Below, in pieces: positions 16,256-25,395 of a stretch of 64,000 bases of DNA. The stretch is from positions 620,001 through 684,000 of the forward strand of contig CAVZMV010000001.1 in NCBI GenBank assembly GCA_963776465.1, read 5' to 3'. The position numbers and the translations under genes are program-made. How positions within the stretch are numbered: the first letter of the stretch is position 1; the number at the start of each line of letters is the position of its first letter. The notes beneath the pieces are model-generated. The model had not been told where the DNA came from, ran no database searches, and saw only the letters and a list, made by a program, of their open reading frames with translations. The stretch is from DASRHK01 sp963776465. GTDB taxonomy: Bacteria; Pseudomonadota; Gammaproteobacteria; Nevskiales; Nevskiaceae.

Positions 16256-17277
16256 TGCGCGCGCGCTCCTGCGGCTGCGTTCTGTTCCTCGCCGCAGCCG
16301 CGGCGACCGCGCAACCGGCGGCGGACAGCGCGGGCTATGACCGTCATCCGCGCGCCTGGCTCCTGCTGCAGAACCTGGAAGCGGACTACGACTTCAGCGA
16401 CGAGGAGCTCGACGAGGTCGAGCAGGCCCTGGCGGTGGCGCAGCGCATGCCCAAGCTGGTGGAGCTCGATCAGAAGGCCAAGGAGAAGACGCTGGACTGG
16501 ACGGCCTACCGCGCTGTGCACGTCACAGACGCGAACGTCCAGCGCGGCGTCGAGTTCCTGGCCAATTACCGCGCCGAGCTGGCGCGCGCCGAGCTGGATT
16601 ACGGACTGCCGCCGGAGCTGATCGCGGCGTTCCTCGGCGTGGAAACCAAGTTCGGCACGTTCGCAACGCCGCATCGCGTGCTGGACGCGCTGGCCACCCA
16701 GGGCTTCGAGCATCCGACCCGTGGAGCGTTCTTCTTCTCGGAGCTGACCGAGTTCTTCGCGCTGTGCCGCGATCTCGGTTTCCACCCGCCGGCGGTGCGG
16801 GGCTCCTACGCGGGAGCGATGGGCTACTCGCAGTTCATGCCGAGCAACTACCGCCGCCTCGCCGTGGATTTCGACAACAACGGCCTGCGCGATCTGTGGG
16901 CGATGCCCGATGCCATCGGCAGCATCGGCAATTACATGGTGCGATACGGCGGCGCCGCGGGGTACTGGCGCGGTGCGCCGCTGATCGTGCGCGCACGCGT
17001 GCCGGACGCGCTGCCGCCCGGCGTCGCGGTGAATCCGAGAAAACCCACTCACACCTATGCCGAGCTCGCCGGGCTTGGTATAACAGCCTCGGTGGAGTTG
17101 CCGCCGGACGAGGCCGTGGGGCTGATCGAGCTGCCCCTGGCCGGCGGCGGCAGGGAGTACTGGCTTGGGCTGCACAATTTCTTCGCGGTGATGACTTACA
17201 ACCCGCGGACGTTCTATGCGATGGCCGTTGCGCAACTGGCCGACGCGCTGCACCAGGCGGCAACAGCTGCCCGATGA
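16255..17277 (+). CDS. mltB: Lytic murein transglycosylase B
   Basis: MltB cleaves glycan strands of peptidoglycan to 1,6-anhydro products. The 340-residue protein has a short signal sequence and the family pattern LIAAFLGVETKFG, with the catalytic Glu at 130. It then has AMGYSQFMPSNYRRLAVDFD near 186, GSIGNYMVRYGG near 223 and the C-terminal YNPRTFYAMAVAQL. No lipobox is clear at the predicted cleavage site (the N-terminus is RARSCGCVLF), so it may be a soluble periplasmic form rather than an outer-membrane lipoprotein. It overlaps rlpA by 4 bp. Confidence 0.92.
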   Translation: MRARSCGCVLFLAAAAATAQPAADSAGYDRHPRAWLLLQNLEADYDFSDEELDEVEQALAVAQRMPKLVELDQKAKEKTLDWTAYRAVHVTDANVQRGVEFLANYRAELARAELDYGLPPELIAAFLGVETKFGTFATPHRVLDALATQGFEHPTRGAFFFSELTEFFALCRDLGFHPPAVRGSYAGAMGYSQFMPSNYRRLAVDFDNNGLRDLWAMPDAIGSIGNYMVRYGGAAGYWRGAPLIVRARVPDALPPGVAVNPRKPTHTYAELAGLGITASVELPPDEAVGLIELPLAGGGREYWLGLHNFFAVMTYNPRTFYAMAVAQLADALHQAATAAR

Positions 17278-18155
17278 GATCCACACTCCGTTTCCTGACC
17301 GGCTGCGCAGTACTCGCCGGGCTCGCCGCCTGTAACGCCCAACCGGTCCGCACGGCGCAGAAGCAGCCGCGCATCTACTACCTGCCGGCGACGCCAAAGC
17401 TCGGGCCTGTGCCCAAGGTTGCGTCCTCCGATACGGACGGCCCGCCCTCGCCCGACGAAATCCCCGCCAACCTGGAGCAGCTGCCGGACCCGGTGCCGGT
17501 GGCCGAGCCCAAGAGCGCCGGCGGCAACTCGTCGAGCTACGAGGTGTACGGCAAGACCTACAAGGTGATGAGCACCGCCCATGGTTATCGCGAGCGGGGC
17601 CGCGCCTCCTGGTACGGGCGCAAATTCCATGGCCGCAAGACCTCCAGCGGCGAGCGCTACAACATGTTCGCGCTCACCGCTGCGCACCGCTCCATCCCGA
17701 TCCCGACCTACGTGCGGGTCACCAACCTGGACAACGGCAAGAGCTGCATCGTCCGCGTGAACGACCGCGGGCCGTTCCATTCCGAGCGGATCATCGACCT
17801 GTCCTATGCCGCGGCGGTGAAGCTCGGCATGCTCGCGCACGGCCAGGTGAACGTGGAGCTGGAGGCGATCGTGCCGGGCGCGCCCGAGGCCATCACCCCG
17901 GTCCTGCTGGAGGCAAGCCGCGAAGACGAGCGCTACCTGCAGGTGGGCGCGTTCTCCGACCCGATCAACGCCGTGTCCATGCGGGAGAACCTGCGTCAGG
18001 AGGGTGTGGACCAGGTGGAGATCCGCAGCGAGCCCACACGGCAAGCCCCCTGGCACCGCGTGCTGGTGGGTCCGTTCCAGGACCGGGATGCGCTGGAATC
18101 GGCGCGGGCCTTCCTGACGGCGCAGCAGTACGCCGTCACCGCGGTCCGGGACTGA
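17274..18155 (+). CDS. rlpA: RlpA septal-ring lytic transglycosylase lipoprotein with SPOR domain
   Basis: RlpA is an outer-membrane lipoprotein that trims denuded glycan strands at the septum. The start at 17274 overlaps mltB (ATGA) and gives a signal peptide ending in the lipobox LAAC (Cys20). The double-psi beta-barrel domain runs about 108-200, with GRASWYGRKFHGRKTSSGE, AHRSIPIPTYVRVTN and the active-site block VNDRGPF. A SPOR domain that binds denuded peptidoglycan is at about 219-293 (RYLQVGAFSDPINA). Of 293 residues, positions 20-105 form a Pro-rich linker. It is last in the mre-mrd-mltB-rlpA operon. Confidence 0.94.
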   Translation: MRSTLRFLTGCAVLAGLAACNAQPVRTAQKQPRIYYLPATPKLGPVPKVASSDTDGPPSPDEIPANLEQLPDPVPVAEPKSAGGNSSSYEVYGKTYKVMSTAHGYRERGRASWYGRKFHGRKTSSGERYNMFALTAAHRSIPIPTYVRVTNLDNGKSCIVRVNDRGPFHSERIIDLSYAAAVKLGMLAHGQVNVELEAIVPGAPEAITPVLLEASREDERYLQVGAFSDPINAVSMRENLRQEGVDQVEIRSEPTRQAPWHRVLVGPFQDRDALESARAFLTAQQYAVTAVRD

Positions 18156-18163
18156 CGCCGGAC

Positions 18164-18183
18164 GGCGGCAGGAAAATGCCGCC
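18164..18183 (+). terminator. Possible hairpin downstream of rlpA
   Basis: The 7-bp perfect stem GGCGGCA/TGCCGCC with a GGAAAA loop begins 9 bp after the rlpA stop. No uridine tract follows, so factor-independent termination is doubtful; it could be an mRNA-stabilising hairpin. Confidence 0.3.
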
Positions 18184-18289
18184 ATATCGCATACTTGCCG
18201 CGGAGACCGTAAACTATCCCCGAGCTTGGGGACCTACGCGGTGAGGCCGGCTTCATCCAGAACGACTTCGCGGTGCGAGAGGGGTATAA

Positions 18290-19846
18290 GTGAATAAGTC
18301 CAGTCTGCTCTTTCTTGGCGCCTTGCTGCTCGCGCCGCTTGCGGCGCATGCGCAGGATGCGAGCGGTTACCAGGTGCAGGAGAGCGTCAGCTTCGCTCGC
18401 AACAGCTCGAAGCTGAGCGACGCCGCCCAGCAGAAACTGCGCGCAGACATGGAGAGCCTCTCGGTTCTCATGCGCTATCGGCCGGAGTCCTCCATCGAGA
18501 TCGCCGGCTACGCCGACCCGGGCGAGAAGAAGCCCGGTCCGCTCGCCGATGCCCGCGCGCAACGCGTGTGGGAATTCCTGATCTCGCAAGGACTGCCCGC
18601 GGAGCGCATGGAGCCGATCGGCTACGGTGCGCAGTCCAGAGCGTCGAGCCGCGTCGACATCCGCATCACCGCGGACGATGCCGTTGCGATGAATCAGTTC
18701 GCGCAGCCGCTGCCGACACCTGCTCCTGTCGCACCTGCCCCGACACCTGCACCGTCGTACCAGCCGCCGGCCGTGGCGGTTACGCCGCCGGTGGAATCTC
18801 CGCAGGTGCGAGTGACGCCGCCGGTGGAGATGCCGCCGGTCGCGACTGCGCCGCCGCCGAAAACCTACACCCCGACCTACACGCCGCCCGAGGCAAGCGA
18901 GCGGTACACGCCGCCGCCGACTGCGCCCAAGGTCGAGCCCGCGCCGGAGCTGTCGACGACGCCTCCTCCGGATCACTCCTGGTCGACGCAGCAGGTCAAG
19001 AAGCCGACGGCCGCCGAGCAGCGCCGGATCCAGGCAGAGGAGCAGCGCCGCATCAAGGCCGAGCAACAGGAGGCCGCGCGCATCGCCAAGCAGCAGGCCG
19101 ACGAGCAGCGACGCATCGAGCGTGAAGCGGCTGCCGAACAACGCCGCGCTGATCAGGCCGCAGCGCTGGAGCGCAAGCAGGCTGCTGCGGAACAGCGTCG
19201 GGCCGAGCAGGCCGCGGCGCTGGAGCGCCAGCAAGCCGCAGCAGAACTGCGCAAGCAGCAGCGCGAGGAAGCGCGGCTCCAGGCAGCCCAGAACGCCGCC
19301 GAGAAGAAGCGCATGGCTGAAGAGGCGGCGATGCGGGTGGCGATGGCGCAGCCGCCGCCGACCCTGACGCCGGAAGCCAGCGACACCACGCTCAAGACGT
19401 CAAAGGGCGTGAAGATCATCGACAACCAGACCGGCACGAGCTACGTCAATCCTCCGTCCGCGCCGACGCCGAAGTCGGCGCTGCCGGGCGAAGGCAACTA
19501 CTTCATCCAGGGCACGGCATATTTCTCCGCCAACTCTCGGAGCCTGACGCCGGGCTCCAACGCGACGATCGATTCGCTCGCCACGCGCGTGCAGAAGCTG
19601 ATCCAGAACAAGCCGAACGTGCGTGTGGACGTGGTCGGCCATGCCGATCCGCTCACGGAAGGCGCGCAAGCCGACGTGCTCGCCGAGGGTCGCGCTGAGG
19701 AACTGGTCAAGGAGCTGGCCGCGCGCGGTGTCGACCGTTCGCGTCTGCATGCTGCAGGCGCGGCCGACACGCAGCCGCTCACCAGCAAGAAGGGCGACCC
19801 CGCGCGCAACCTCAACATGCGCGCCGAGATCCGCGTCCCGATCTGA
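18290..19846 (+). CDS. Periplasmic protein with two OmpA-like domains and a coiled-coil linker
   Basis: The 518-residue product starts with GTG behind GAGAGGGG and has a signal peptide (LLFLGALLLAPLAAHAQ). An OmpA-like domain covers about 28-127 (SSIEIAGYADPG, LADARAQRVWEFL, YGAQS). A Pro/Thr-rich segment (about 140-235) leads to a charged Ala/Gln/Arg/Glu coiled coil (about 240-345) with near-repeats such as AAAEQRRAEQAAALER. A second OmpA-like domain covers about 400-518 (VVGHADPLTEG, AEGRAEELVKELAARGV). There is no beta-barrel, so it is probably a soluble or peripherally attached periplasmic bridge binding peptidoglycan at both ends. It lies just after the wall-synthesis operon, separated by 134 bp. 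Function is otherwise unknown. Confidence 0.8.
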   Translation: MNKSSLLFLGALLLAPLAAHAQDASGYQVQESVSFARNSSKLSDAAQQKLRADMESLSVLMRYRPESSIEIAGYADPGEKKPGPLADARAQRVWEFLISQGLPAERMEPIGYGAQSRASSRVDIRITADDAVAMNQFAQPLPTPAPVAPAPTPAPSYQPPAVAVTPPVESPQVRVTPPVEMPPVATAPPPKTYTPTYTPPEASERYTPPPTAPKVEPAPELSTTPPPDHSWSTQQVKKPTAAEQRRIQAEEQRRIKAEQQEAARIAKQQADEQRRIEREAAAEQRRADQAAALERKQAAAEQRRAEQAAALERQQAAAELRKQQREEARLQAAQNAAEKKRMAEEAAMRVAMAQPPPTLTPEASDTTLKTSKGVKIIDNQTGTSYVNPPSAPTPKSALPGEGNYFIQGTAYFSANSRSLTPGSNATIDSLATRVQKLIQNKPNVRVDVVGHADPLTEGAQADVLAEGRAEELVKELAARGVDRSRLHAAGAADTQPLTSKKGDPARNLNMRAEIRVPI

Positions 19847-19856
19847 CGGCGCTCGC

Positions 19857-19883
19857 CGTCATCCCCGCGTCGGCGGGGATCCC
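19857..19883. repeat. Short dispersed palindromic repeat (CCCCGCG...GCGGGG type)
   Basis: The sequence GTCATCCCCGCG-TC-GGCGGGGATCCC is a compact inverted repeat whose arms CCCCGC/GCGGGG are perfect. A second copy lies at 47895-47921. It occupies the 3' end of hemH and encodes that gene's last residues and stop. Confidence 0.7.
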
Positions 19884-20860
19884 GTCTTGTCAGCGATGAT
19901 TTCCGCCAGCGCCGTCACGTGCGCTGGCGAATCGTTTAGCGCAGGAATGTAACGCAGGGACGCACCGCCGGCAGCGGTGAATTGCGCTGCGTAGCGGACC
20001 GCAACCTCCTCCAGCGTCTCCAGGCAATCGGCTGCGAACCCCGGGCAGATCACGTCCAGCGTGCGCACGCCGCGCGCCAGTCGCGGCAGCTCCCGGTCGG
20101 TATACGGCTTGATCCACGGTGCCCTGCCCAGGCGGCTCTGGAAGGCGATGGACCATTGCGCCGGAGACAGCTGCAACGCCTGCGCGAGCAGCCGCGCGGT
20201 CTCGTGACACTCCCGCGCGTACGGGTCGCCCTGGGCGACGTTCTTCTCGGGAATCCCGTGGAACGACATCAGCAGGTGGTCACCCTGCCCGTTCGCCAGC
20301 CAGTGCGCACGTACGCTGGCCGCCAGCGCGCCGATGTAGGCGGGATGATCGTGATATCGCTCGACGAACCGCAGCGCCGGCGACCAGCTCCGGCGCTGCA
20401 GCTCGGCGTTGACGGCGTCGATGACGGACGCCGTAGTCGTCGCGGAATACTGCGGATAGAGCGGCAGCACCACCAGCTCGGTGACACCGGCCTTGCTCAG
20501 CTCGGAGATCGCATCGGCGATGCGCGGCGCGCCGTAGCGCATGGCCAGCCGCAGCTCGGGCTGCGTGTCGTCGGGACGGTTCACTGCGGCTTGCAGCCGC
20601 GCAGCCAGCTGGCGCGAGATCTCCAGCAACGGTGAGCCCCGGCTGGTCCAGACGAGCCGGTATTTCTCGGCGAGCCTTGCCGGTCGAAACGGCAGGATCA
20701 AACCGTACAGCAATGGCCACCAGAGCAGACGCGGCAGCGCGACGACGCGCCGGTCCGACAGGAATTCGGCAAGAAAGGCGCGGATCGCGGCGGGTGTCGG
20801 CGCGTCCGGAGTGCCCAGGTTGACGACGAGAACGGCGCTCCGCTTTGCAGACGTGCTCAC
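19859..20860 (-). CDS. hemH: Ferrochelatase
   Basis: This enzyme inserts Fe2+ into protoporphyrin IX, the last step of haem synthesis, at the membrane. The 333-residue protein opens VLVVNLGTPDAPT and has LPLYPQYSATTTAS (about 144-157), the catalytic-histidine motif SFHGIPEKN near 212, and CPGFAADCLETLEE near 280 with the conserved glutamates. The GTG start at 20860 overlaps the stop of the upstream transporter by 4 bp (GTGA), which fixes the start. The last residues (GSPPTRG) come from a dispersed palindromic repeat, so the natural C-terminus was probably different. Confidence 0.93.
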   Translation of the reverse strand: MSTSAKRSAVLVVNLGTPDAPTPAAIRAFLAEFLSDRRVVALPRLLWWPLLYGLILPFRPARLAEKYRLVWTSRGSPLLEISRQLAARLQAAVNRPDDTQPELRLAMRYGAPRIADAISELSKAGVTELVVLPLYPQYSATTTASVIDAVNAELQRRSWSPALRFVERYHDHPAYIGALAASVRAHWLANGQGDHLLMSFHGIPEKNVAQGDPYARECHETARLLAQALQLSPAQWSIAFQSRLGRAPWIKPYTDRELPRLARGVRTLDVICPGFAADCLETLEEVAVRYAAQFTAAGGASLRYIPALNDSPAHVTALAEIIADKTGSPPTRG

Positions 20861-22515
20861 ACCCGCTGGATCTCTCCGGCCTTCAGCCGACGAAAGTAGC
20901 TGTGATAGGCGGACATCGCCTTGGGGCCGAGGATCAGCATCAGCGGCAGGTTGATCGCATACATGAAGCCCATGCCGACGGTGCTGAGGGAGTCCAGCTG
21001 CTCGGAGGTCTTGATGAAGCCGAAGCACGCGAACGCTGCGGCAATGCACCAGAGCCAGCGATACGGCGGCACGTACTTCGCGCCGAACAGATAGATGATC
21101 CCTTGCTCGCCGTAGTAGCCGTAGCTGATCAGCGTCGACAGCGCGAACACCCAGACCGCGATGGTGATGAGCCAGCGGCCGAGTCCGGGCGTGACGGTGT
21201 CGAACGATTTTGCGACGAGCGTGGCGCCGCGATAGTCGGCGAACAGGCCGGGCTCCGCGAAACGCGGCGCTGCCTTTGCAGCGATGGGCAGCCAGTCGAT
21301 GGTGAACGCGGCGCCCTCCTTGTGAACCGTGCCGTACAGGCGTGTGCGGCCGGCGCCGGCATCTACCATCACGAACACCGGTGAGCCCGCGCGACGCAGG
21401 TCACCATCGCTGGCCGGCGGCTCGCGCAGCGCCGGCTGCCAGTGCCCGGGCGAGGCTTCGACCATCGCCGGCGGCGTCTGCCACGTGTAAGCGGGCGGCC
21501 GGTTCCAGATTCCCGCGCACAGGATCACCAGGCCGGTGACGGTGCACACGAAGATCGTGTCGATGAACGGCTCCAGCCCGGCGACGACGCCTTCCGTCAC
21601 CGGCTCCGGCGTCTTCACGGCCGAATGCGCGATCGGCGCTGTGCCCAGGCCCGATTCGCTGGAGAACAGCGCCCGGCGCATGCCGAACATGAACGCGGTT
21701 CCCATCACGGCGCCGGTGAAGGCGCCGACGCCTTCGATCGGCGAGAACGCGCTGCGGAAGATCATGCGGATGATGTCCGGCATCTCCGCGCGATGCAGCA
21801 CGATCATCACCAGGCCGCACAGGACGTAGACGCCGCACTTGAACGGCACGAGCGTCTTGGTGACGAAGCCGATGCGCTTGATGCCGCCCACGATGACGAT
21901 GCCGGCGAGCGTGGCGATGATCACGCCCGAGACCCAGGTCGGCACACCGAAATACTCGCGCGTGGTATCGGCGACGTTCCAGGTCTGGAACATGTTGCCG
22001 CCGGTGAAGGCGAACAGCAGCAGCGATACGGCGAAAAGCCCGCCGACGATCGTGCCGAAGCGCCGCCAGCCCGGCCGCAGGCTGCCCAGACCTTCACGGG
22101 CGATGAACATCGCGCCGCCGTGCGGGTTCTCCGGGTCGGACACGTCGCGATAGATCAGCGACAGCGTCACCTCCGTGGTCTTCAGCGCCATGCCGACGAT
22201 GCCGATCGTCCACATCCAGAACACCGCACCTGGTCCGCCAAGTTCCACCGCGATCGCCATGCCGGCGATCGCGCCGAGTCCGACCGTGCCCGATAGCGCC
22301 GCAGTCAGCGCCTGGAAATGCGTCAGCGCGCCGGGGCCGTGTGCCGTTTCGATGCCCTTGCCCGCCGTCAGCATGACGCCGTGCGTCAGCGATCGGTACT
22401 GGCAGAAGCCGCTCCATACCGTGAACAGCAATCCGATGCCGAGCAGGGCCATCAGCATCGGCACCGACAGCAGGACACCGTTGACGGTGTCGATCGCCGA
22501 CCAGAACGCATCCAC
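20857..22515 (-). CDS. Sodium:alanine/glycine symporter (AGCS family) with a large extra loop
   Basis: AGCS proteins import alanine or glycine with sodium. The family signatures are present: FQALTAALSGTVGLGAIAGMAIA (about 67-89), GGPGAVFWMW, and the substrate-site region FSSESGLGTAPIAHS (about 284-298). At 552 residues it is about 100 longer than usual. The excess is a hydrophilic segment at about 340-430, between two transmembrane helices, containing DGDLRRAGSPVFVMVD and LYGTVHKEGAAF. The start is GTG at 22515, directly abutting the stop of the upstream permease. It is followed by hemH with a 4-bp overlap; that link looks like operon convenience rather than shared function. Confidence 0.88.
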   Translation of the reverse strand: MDAFWSAIDTVNGVLLSVPMLMALLGIGLLFTVWSGFCQYRSLTHGVMLTAGKGIETAHGPGALTHFQALTAALSGTVGLGAIAGMAIAVELGGPGAVFWMWTIGIVGMALKTTEVTLSLIYRDVSDPENPHGGAMFIAREGLGSLRPGWRRFGTIVGGLFAVSLLLFAFTGGNMFQTWNVADTTREYFGVPTWVSGVIIATLAGIVIVGGIKRIGFVTKTLVPFKCGVYVLCGLVMIVLHRAEMPDIIRMIFRSAFSPIEGVGAFTGAVMGTAFMFGMRRALFSSESGLGTAPIAHSAVKTPEPVTEGVVAGLEPFIDTIFVCTVTGLVILCAGIWNRPPAYTWQTPPAMVEASPGHWQPALREPPASDGDLRRAGSPVFVMVDAGAGRTRLYGTVHKEGAAFTIDWLPIAAKAAPRFAEPGLFADYRGATLVAKSFDTVTPGLGRWLITIAVWVFALSTLISYGYYGEQGIIYLFGAKYVPPYRWLWCIAAAFACFGFIKTSEQLDSLSTVGMGFMYAINLPLMLILGPKAMSAYHSYFRRLKAGEIQRV

Positions 22516-23955
22516 CTAGTTTGCTCCGGGGCTCACGCCGCCTCCACCGGTGACGCTAACGACCAGCGTGCTGTGCGACTTGGAATACGCGAAGTAGACG
22601 ACCAATCCCAGCGACATCCAGATTGCGAACGCGGTCCAGGTGGCCAGTGGCAGGCTCACCATCAGCCAGCCGCAGAAGCCCATGCCCAGGATCGGAATCA
22701 GCGGCACCCACGGCGTCCTGAACGGGCGCGGCAGGGCTGGGCGGGTCTTGCGCAGCGCGATCACGCTGGCGCACACCAGGAAGAACGCGCCGAGCGTCCC
22801 CAGGTTGACGAGTTCCGCGACCTTGCCGATCGGGAAGAATCCGGCGATCAGTGAGATGACGACGCCGCTGCCGAGGATCAGCTTCACCGGCGTCTGCGTC
22901 TTCGGATGCACGGCAGCCATGCCGGCAGGCAGCAGACCGTCGCGCGACATCGCCAGCACCACGCGCGTGAGACCGTAATAGAGCACCAGCATGACCGTGG
23001 TGATGCCGAAGATCGCGCCGACAGCGATCAGACCCTGCGCCCAGACGATGCCGAGGCTGCCCATGGCCGAAGCGACGGGCGCCTTGATGTCGATCTGCTG
23101 GTACGGCACGACACCGGTCAGGATCCCGGAGACGACGATGTAGAGGACGGTGCAGATGGTCAGCGAGGCAAGGATGCCGATGGGCAGATCGCGCTGTGGC
23201 TGGACCGCCTCCTCGCCCGCCGTCGACACCGCGTCGAAGCCGATATAGGCGAAGAAGATCAGCGCGGCGGCGGTGGTCACACCCATGAAGCCGTAATGCG
23301 AGCTGCCGTCCGCGTCGATCACGCGCGCCGGGATGAACGGATGCCAGTTCGCCGGATCGACGTGCGGCCCGGCGATGGCGATGAAGGCGAGGATCGTCGC
23401 GAGCTTGATCATGACCATGACGCCGTTGAAGCGCGCGGATTCCTTCACGCCCCACGACAGCAGACCGGCCAGCGTGAGCACGATGATGATGGCCGGCAGG
23501 TTGCAGATGCCGCCTTCCGCCGGCGCGGACGTCAGCGCGGCGGGCATGACGATGCCGAAGAAGCTGGAAAGGATTTTCGCGAAGTAGCCGGACCAGCCGA
23601 TCGACACGGTCGCCGTGGCGACGCTGTATTCCAGGATCAGCATCCAGCCGATGATCCACGCGACGAATTCGCCGATGCCCACGTACGCGTAGCCGTAGGC
23701 GCTGCCCGCCCCGCCGACGGCGCTCGACAGTTCGGCGTAGCAAAGCGCAGCAAATGCGCAGGCCGCACCGGAGATCACGAAGGACAGCACGATGGCGGGC
23801 CCCGCATGCTGCGCGGCGGCGACGCCGGTCAGCACGAAGATGCCGGTGCCGATGATGCAGCCGATCCCCAGCAGCGTCAGATCCCATGCGGTCAGGCAGC
23901 GTCGCAGCCCGGTGTTCGCATTCGGGTCGATGGGCTTGGTTCGCATCAGACTCAT
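22516..23955 (-). CDS. APC-family amino-acid permease (cationic amino acid transporter type)
   Basis: The 479-residue protein has about twelve transmembrane helices and the APC opening LTLLGIGCIIGTGIFVLTGVAA (about 26-47), with the unwound glycine-rich helix GIGCIIGTGIF. YFAYIGFDAVSTAGEEA-type residues near 236-252 place it with YfnA/CAT-like transporters. An amino acid is the likely substrate; which one cannot be read. It is first of a unit permease-AGCS symporter-hemH on the minus strand. A 48-bp gap with a terminator hairpin separates it from the thiolase gene upstream. Confidence 0.88.
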   Translation of the reverse strand: MSLMRTKPIDPNANTGLRRCLTAWDLTLLGIGCIIGTGIFVLTGVAAAQHAGPAIVLSFVISGAACAFAALCYAELSSAVGGAGSAYGYAYVGIGEFVAWIIGWMLILEYSVATATVSIGWSGYFAKILSSFFGIVMPAALTSAPAEGGICNLPAIIIVLTLAGLLSWGVKESARFNGVMVMIKLATILAFIAIAGPHVDPANWHPFIPARVIDADGSSHYGFMGVTTAAALIFFAYIGFDAVSTAGEEAVQPQRDLPIGILASLTICTVLYIVVSGILTGVVPYQQIDIKAPVASAMGSLGIVWAQGLIAVGAIFGITTVMLVLYYGLTRVVLAMSRDGLLPAGMAAVHPKTQTPVKLILGSGVVISLIAGFFPIGKVAELVNLGTLGAFFLVCASVIALRKTRPALPRPFRTPWVPLIPILGMGFCGWLMVSLPLATWTAFAIWMSLGLVVYFAYSKSHSTLVVSVTGGGGVSPGAN

Positions 23956-23975
23956 GATTCAGTCCCCCAAAAGTC

Positions 23976-23998
23976 CTCGGGCCGCATCGCGGCCCGAG
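23976..23998 (-). terminator. Rho-independent terminator of the FadI-like thiolase gene
   Basis: A perfect 10-bp stem CTCGGGCCGC/GCGGCCCGAG with a 3-base loop lies 5 bp beyond the thiolase stop. On the minus strand it is followed by ACTTTT. The short T-run makes it modest. Confidence 0.6.
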
Positions 23999-24003
23999 TG
24001 TGT

Positions 24004-25284
24004 CTAGCGCTCGAGGATGGCGGTGACGCCGAGCCCGCCGGCCGCGCAGATCGAGATCAGGCAGCGCCCGCCGCCGTTCTCATCGAGGATCTTGGCGGCG
24101 TTGGCGAGGACGCGTCCGCCAGTCGCGGCGAACGGATGGCCACACGCCAGGCTGCCGCCGCGCACGTTGAGCTTGCTGCGATCGATCGTGCCCAGCGGCG
24201 CGTCGAGGCCCAGCCGGTCCTTGCAGTACCTCCGGTCTTCCCAGGCTTTGAGCGTGCACAGCACCTGCGCCGCGAACGCCTCGTGGATCTCGTAGAAGTC
24301 GAAGTCCTGCAGCTTCAGCCCTGCGCGCGCCAGCATGCGCGGCACCGCGTAGGCCGGCGCCATCAGCAGCCCTTCCTTCCTGGGACCGGCGAAGTCCACT
24401 GCTGCGGTCTCGCACCAGGCGACGTATGCCTGCACCTTGTAGCCGCGCTCCTTGGCCCAGTCCTCCGAACCGAGGAGCACCGCAGAGGCGCCATCGGTCA
24501 GGGGCGTCGAATTGCCCGCGGTCAGCGTGCCGTTCTGCTTGTCGAACGCGGGCTTCAGGGAAGCCAGCTTCTCCAGCGAAATATCGGCGCGCAGGTTGTT
24601 GTCGCGGTCCAGACCGGCGAACGGCACGAGCAGGTCCGCGTAGAACCCCGACTCGTAGGCCCGCGCCGCCCGGTTGTGTGACTCGAACGCGAGCTCGTCC
24701 TGATCTGCGCGCGCGATGCTCCATTCCTTGGCCATGATCTCGCAGTGCTGTCCCATCGACAGCTTCGTGCGCGGCTCGGTCACGGCCGGGATGTTCGGTG
24801 CGAGCATCGACGGCCGGAAACCAGCGAGCGCCTTCAGACGCTGGCCCGTCGTCTTCGCGCGATTGGCCTCCAGCAGCAGCCGCCGCAGCTTCTCGTTGAC
24901 GCCGATCGGCGCGTCGGAGGCGGTATCGACGCCACCGGAGATTGCGCTCTCGATCTGGCCCAGCGCGATCTTGTTGGCCATGTGAATCGTCGCCTGCAGG
25001 CCGGTGCCACAAGCCATCTGCACGTCGCTGGCCGGAGTTTCGGGCGCGAGTCCACAGGACAGCGCCGATTCGCGTGTCAGATTGAAGTCGCGCGAATGCT
25101 TGAGGACGGCGCCGGCCGCTACTTCGCCGAGGCGCTCGCCATGCAGCTGGAACTTGTCGACGACGCCCTTGAGCGCCGCGGTCAGCATGTCCTTGTTGGA
25201 TTTTTCGAAATATGCCGTGTTGTTGCGGGCGAACGGGATGCGCGCGCCACCCAGGATCGCGACCTTGCGGCCGTAGGGTTTCAT
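24004..25284 (-). CDS. Acetyl-CoA C-acyltransferase (FadI-like thiolase)
   Basis: Thiolases split 3-ketoacyl-CoA in beta-oxidation, or condense acyl-CoAs in reverse. The 426-residue protein has the nucleophile Cys92 in QMACGTGLQ, the His loop in YEIHEAFAAQVL near 335 and the second Cys in CAAGGLG near the C-terminus. GGSLACGHPFAATGGR comes just before it. The insertion pattern and MKPYGRKVAILGGARIPFARN opening resemble FadI (anaerobic/long-chain complex), but no fadJ-like gene is adjacent. It stands alone between a terminator and the divergent small secreted protein gene. Confidence 0.9.
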   Translation of the reverse strand: MKPYGRKVAILGGARIPFARNNTAYFEKSNKDMLTAALKGVVDKFQLHGERLGEVAAGAVLKHSRDFNLTRESALSCGLAPETPASDVQMACGTGLQATIHMANKIALGQIESAISGGVDTASDAPIGVNEKLRRLLLEANRAKTTGQRLKALAGFRPSMLAPNIPAVTEPRTKLSMGQHCEIMAKEWSIARADQDELAFESHNRAARAYESGFYADLLVPFAGLDRDNNLRADISLEKLASLKPAFDKQNGTLTAGNSTPLTDGASAVLLGSEDWAKERGYKVQAYVAWCETAAVDFAGPRKEGLLMAPAYAVPRMLARAGLKLQDFDFYEIHEAFAAQVLCTLKAWEDRRYCKDRLGLDAPLGTIDRSKLNVRGGSLACGHPFAATGGRVLANAAKILDENGGGRCLISICAAGGLGVTAILER

Positions 25285-25395
25285 GCAGGGAACTCCAGTT
25301 CTTTGGAAGCGATCGGCATTGTAGCGGGTCGTTCAGCACCAATTCAGCATGCTGGGGGCAGCATGATCCCGTCCAAACGACAGGAGGACCAGGAC

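Noticed and set aside
19859..21049. Extension of hemH upstream to 21049
   Set aside because: The extra residues overlap the AGCS symporter in another frame. The GTG at 20860, overlapping the symporter stop, fits ferrochelatase length.
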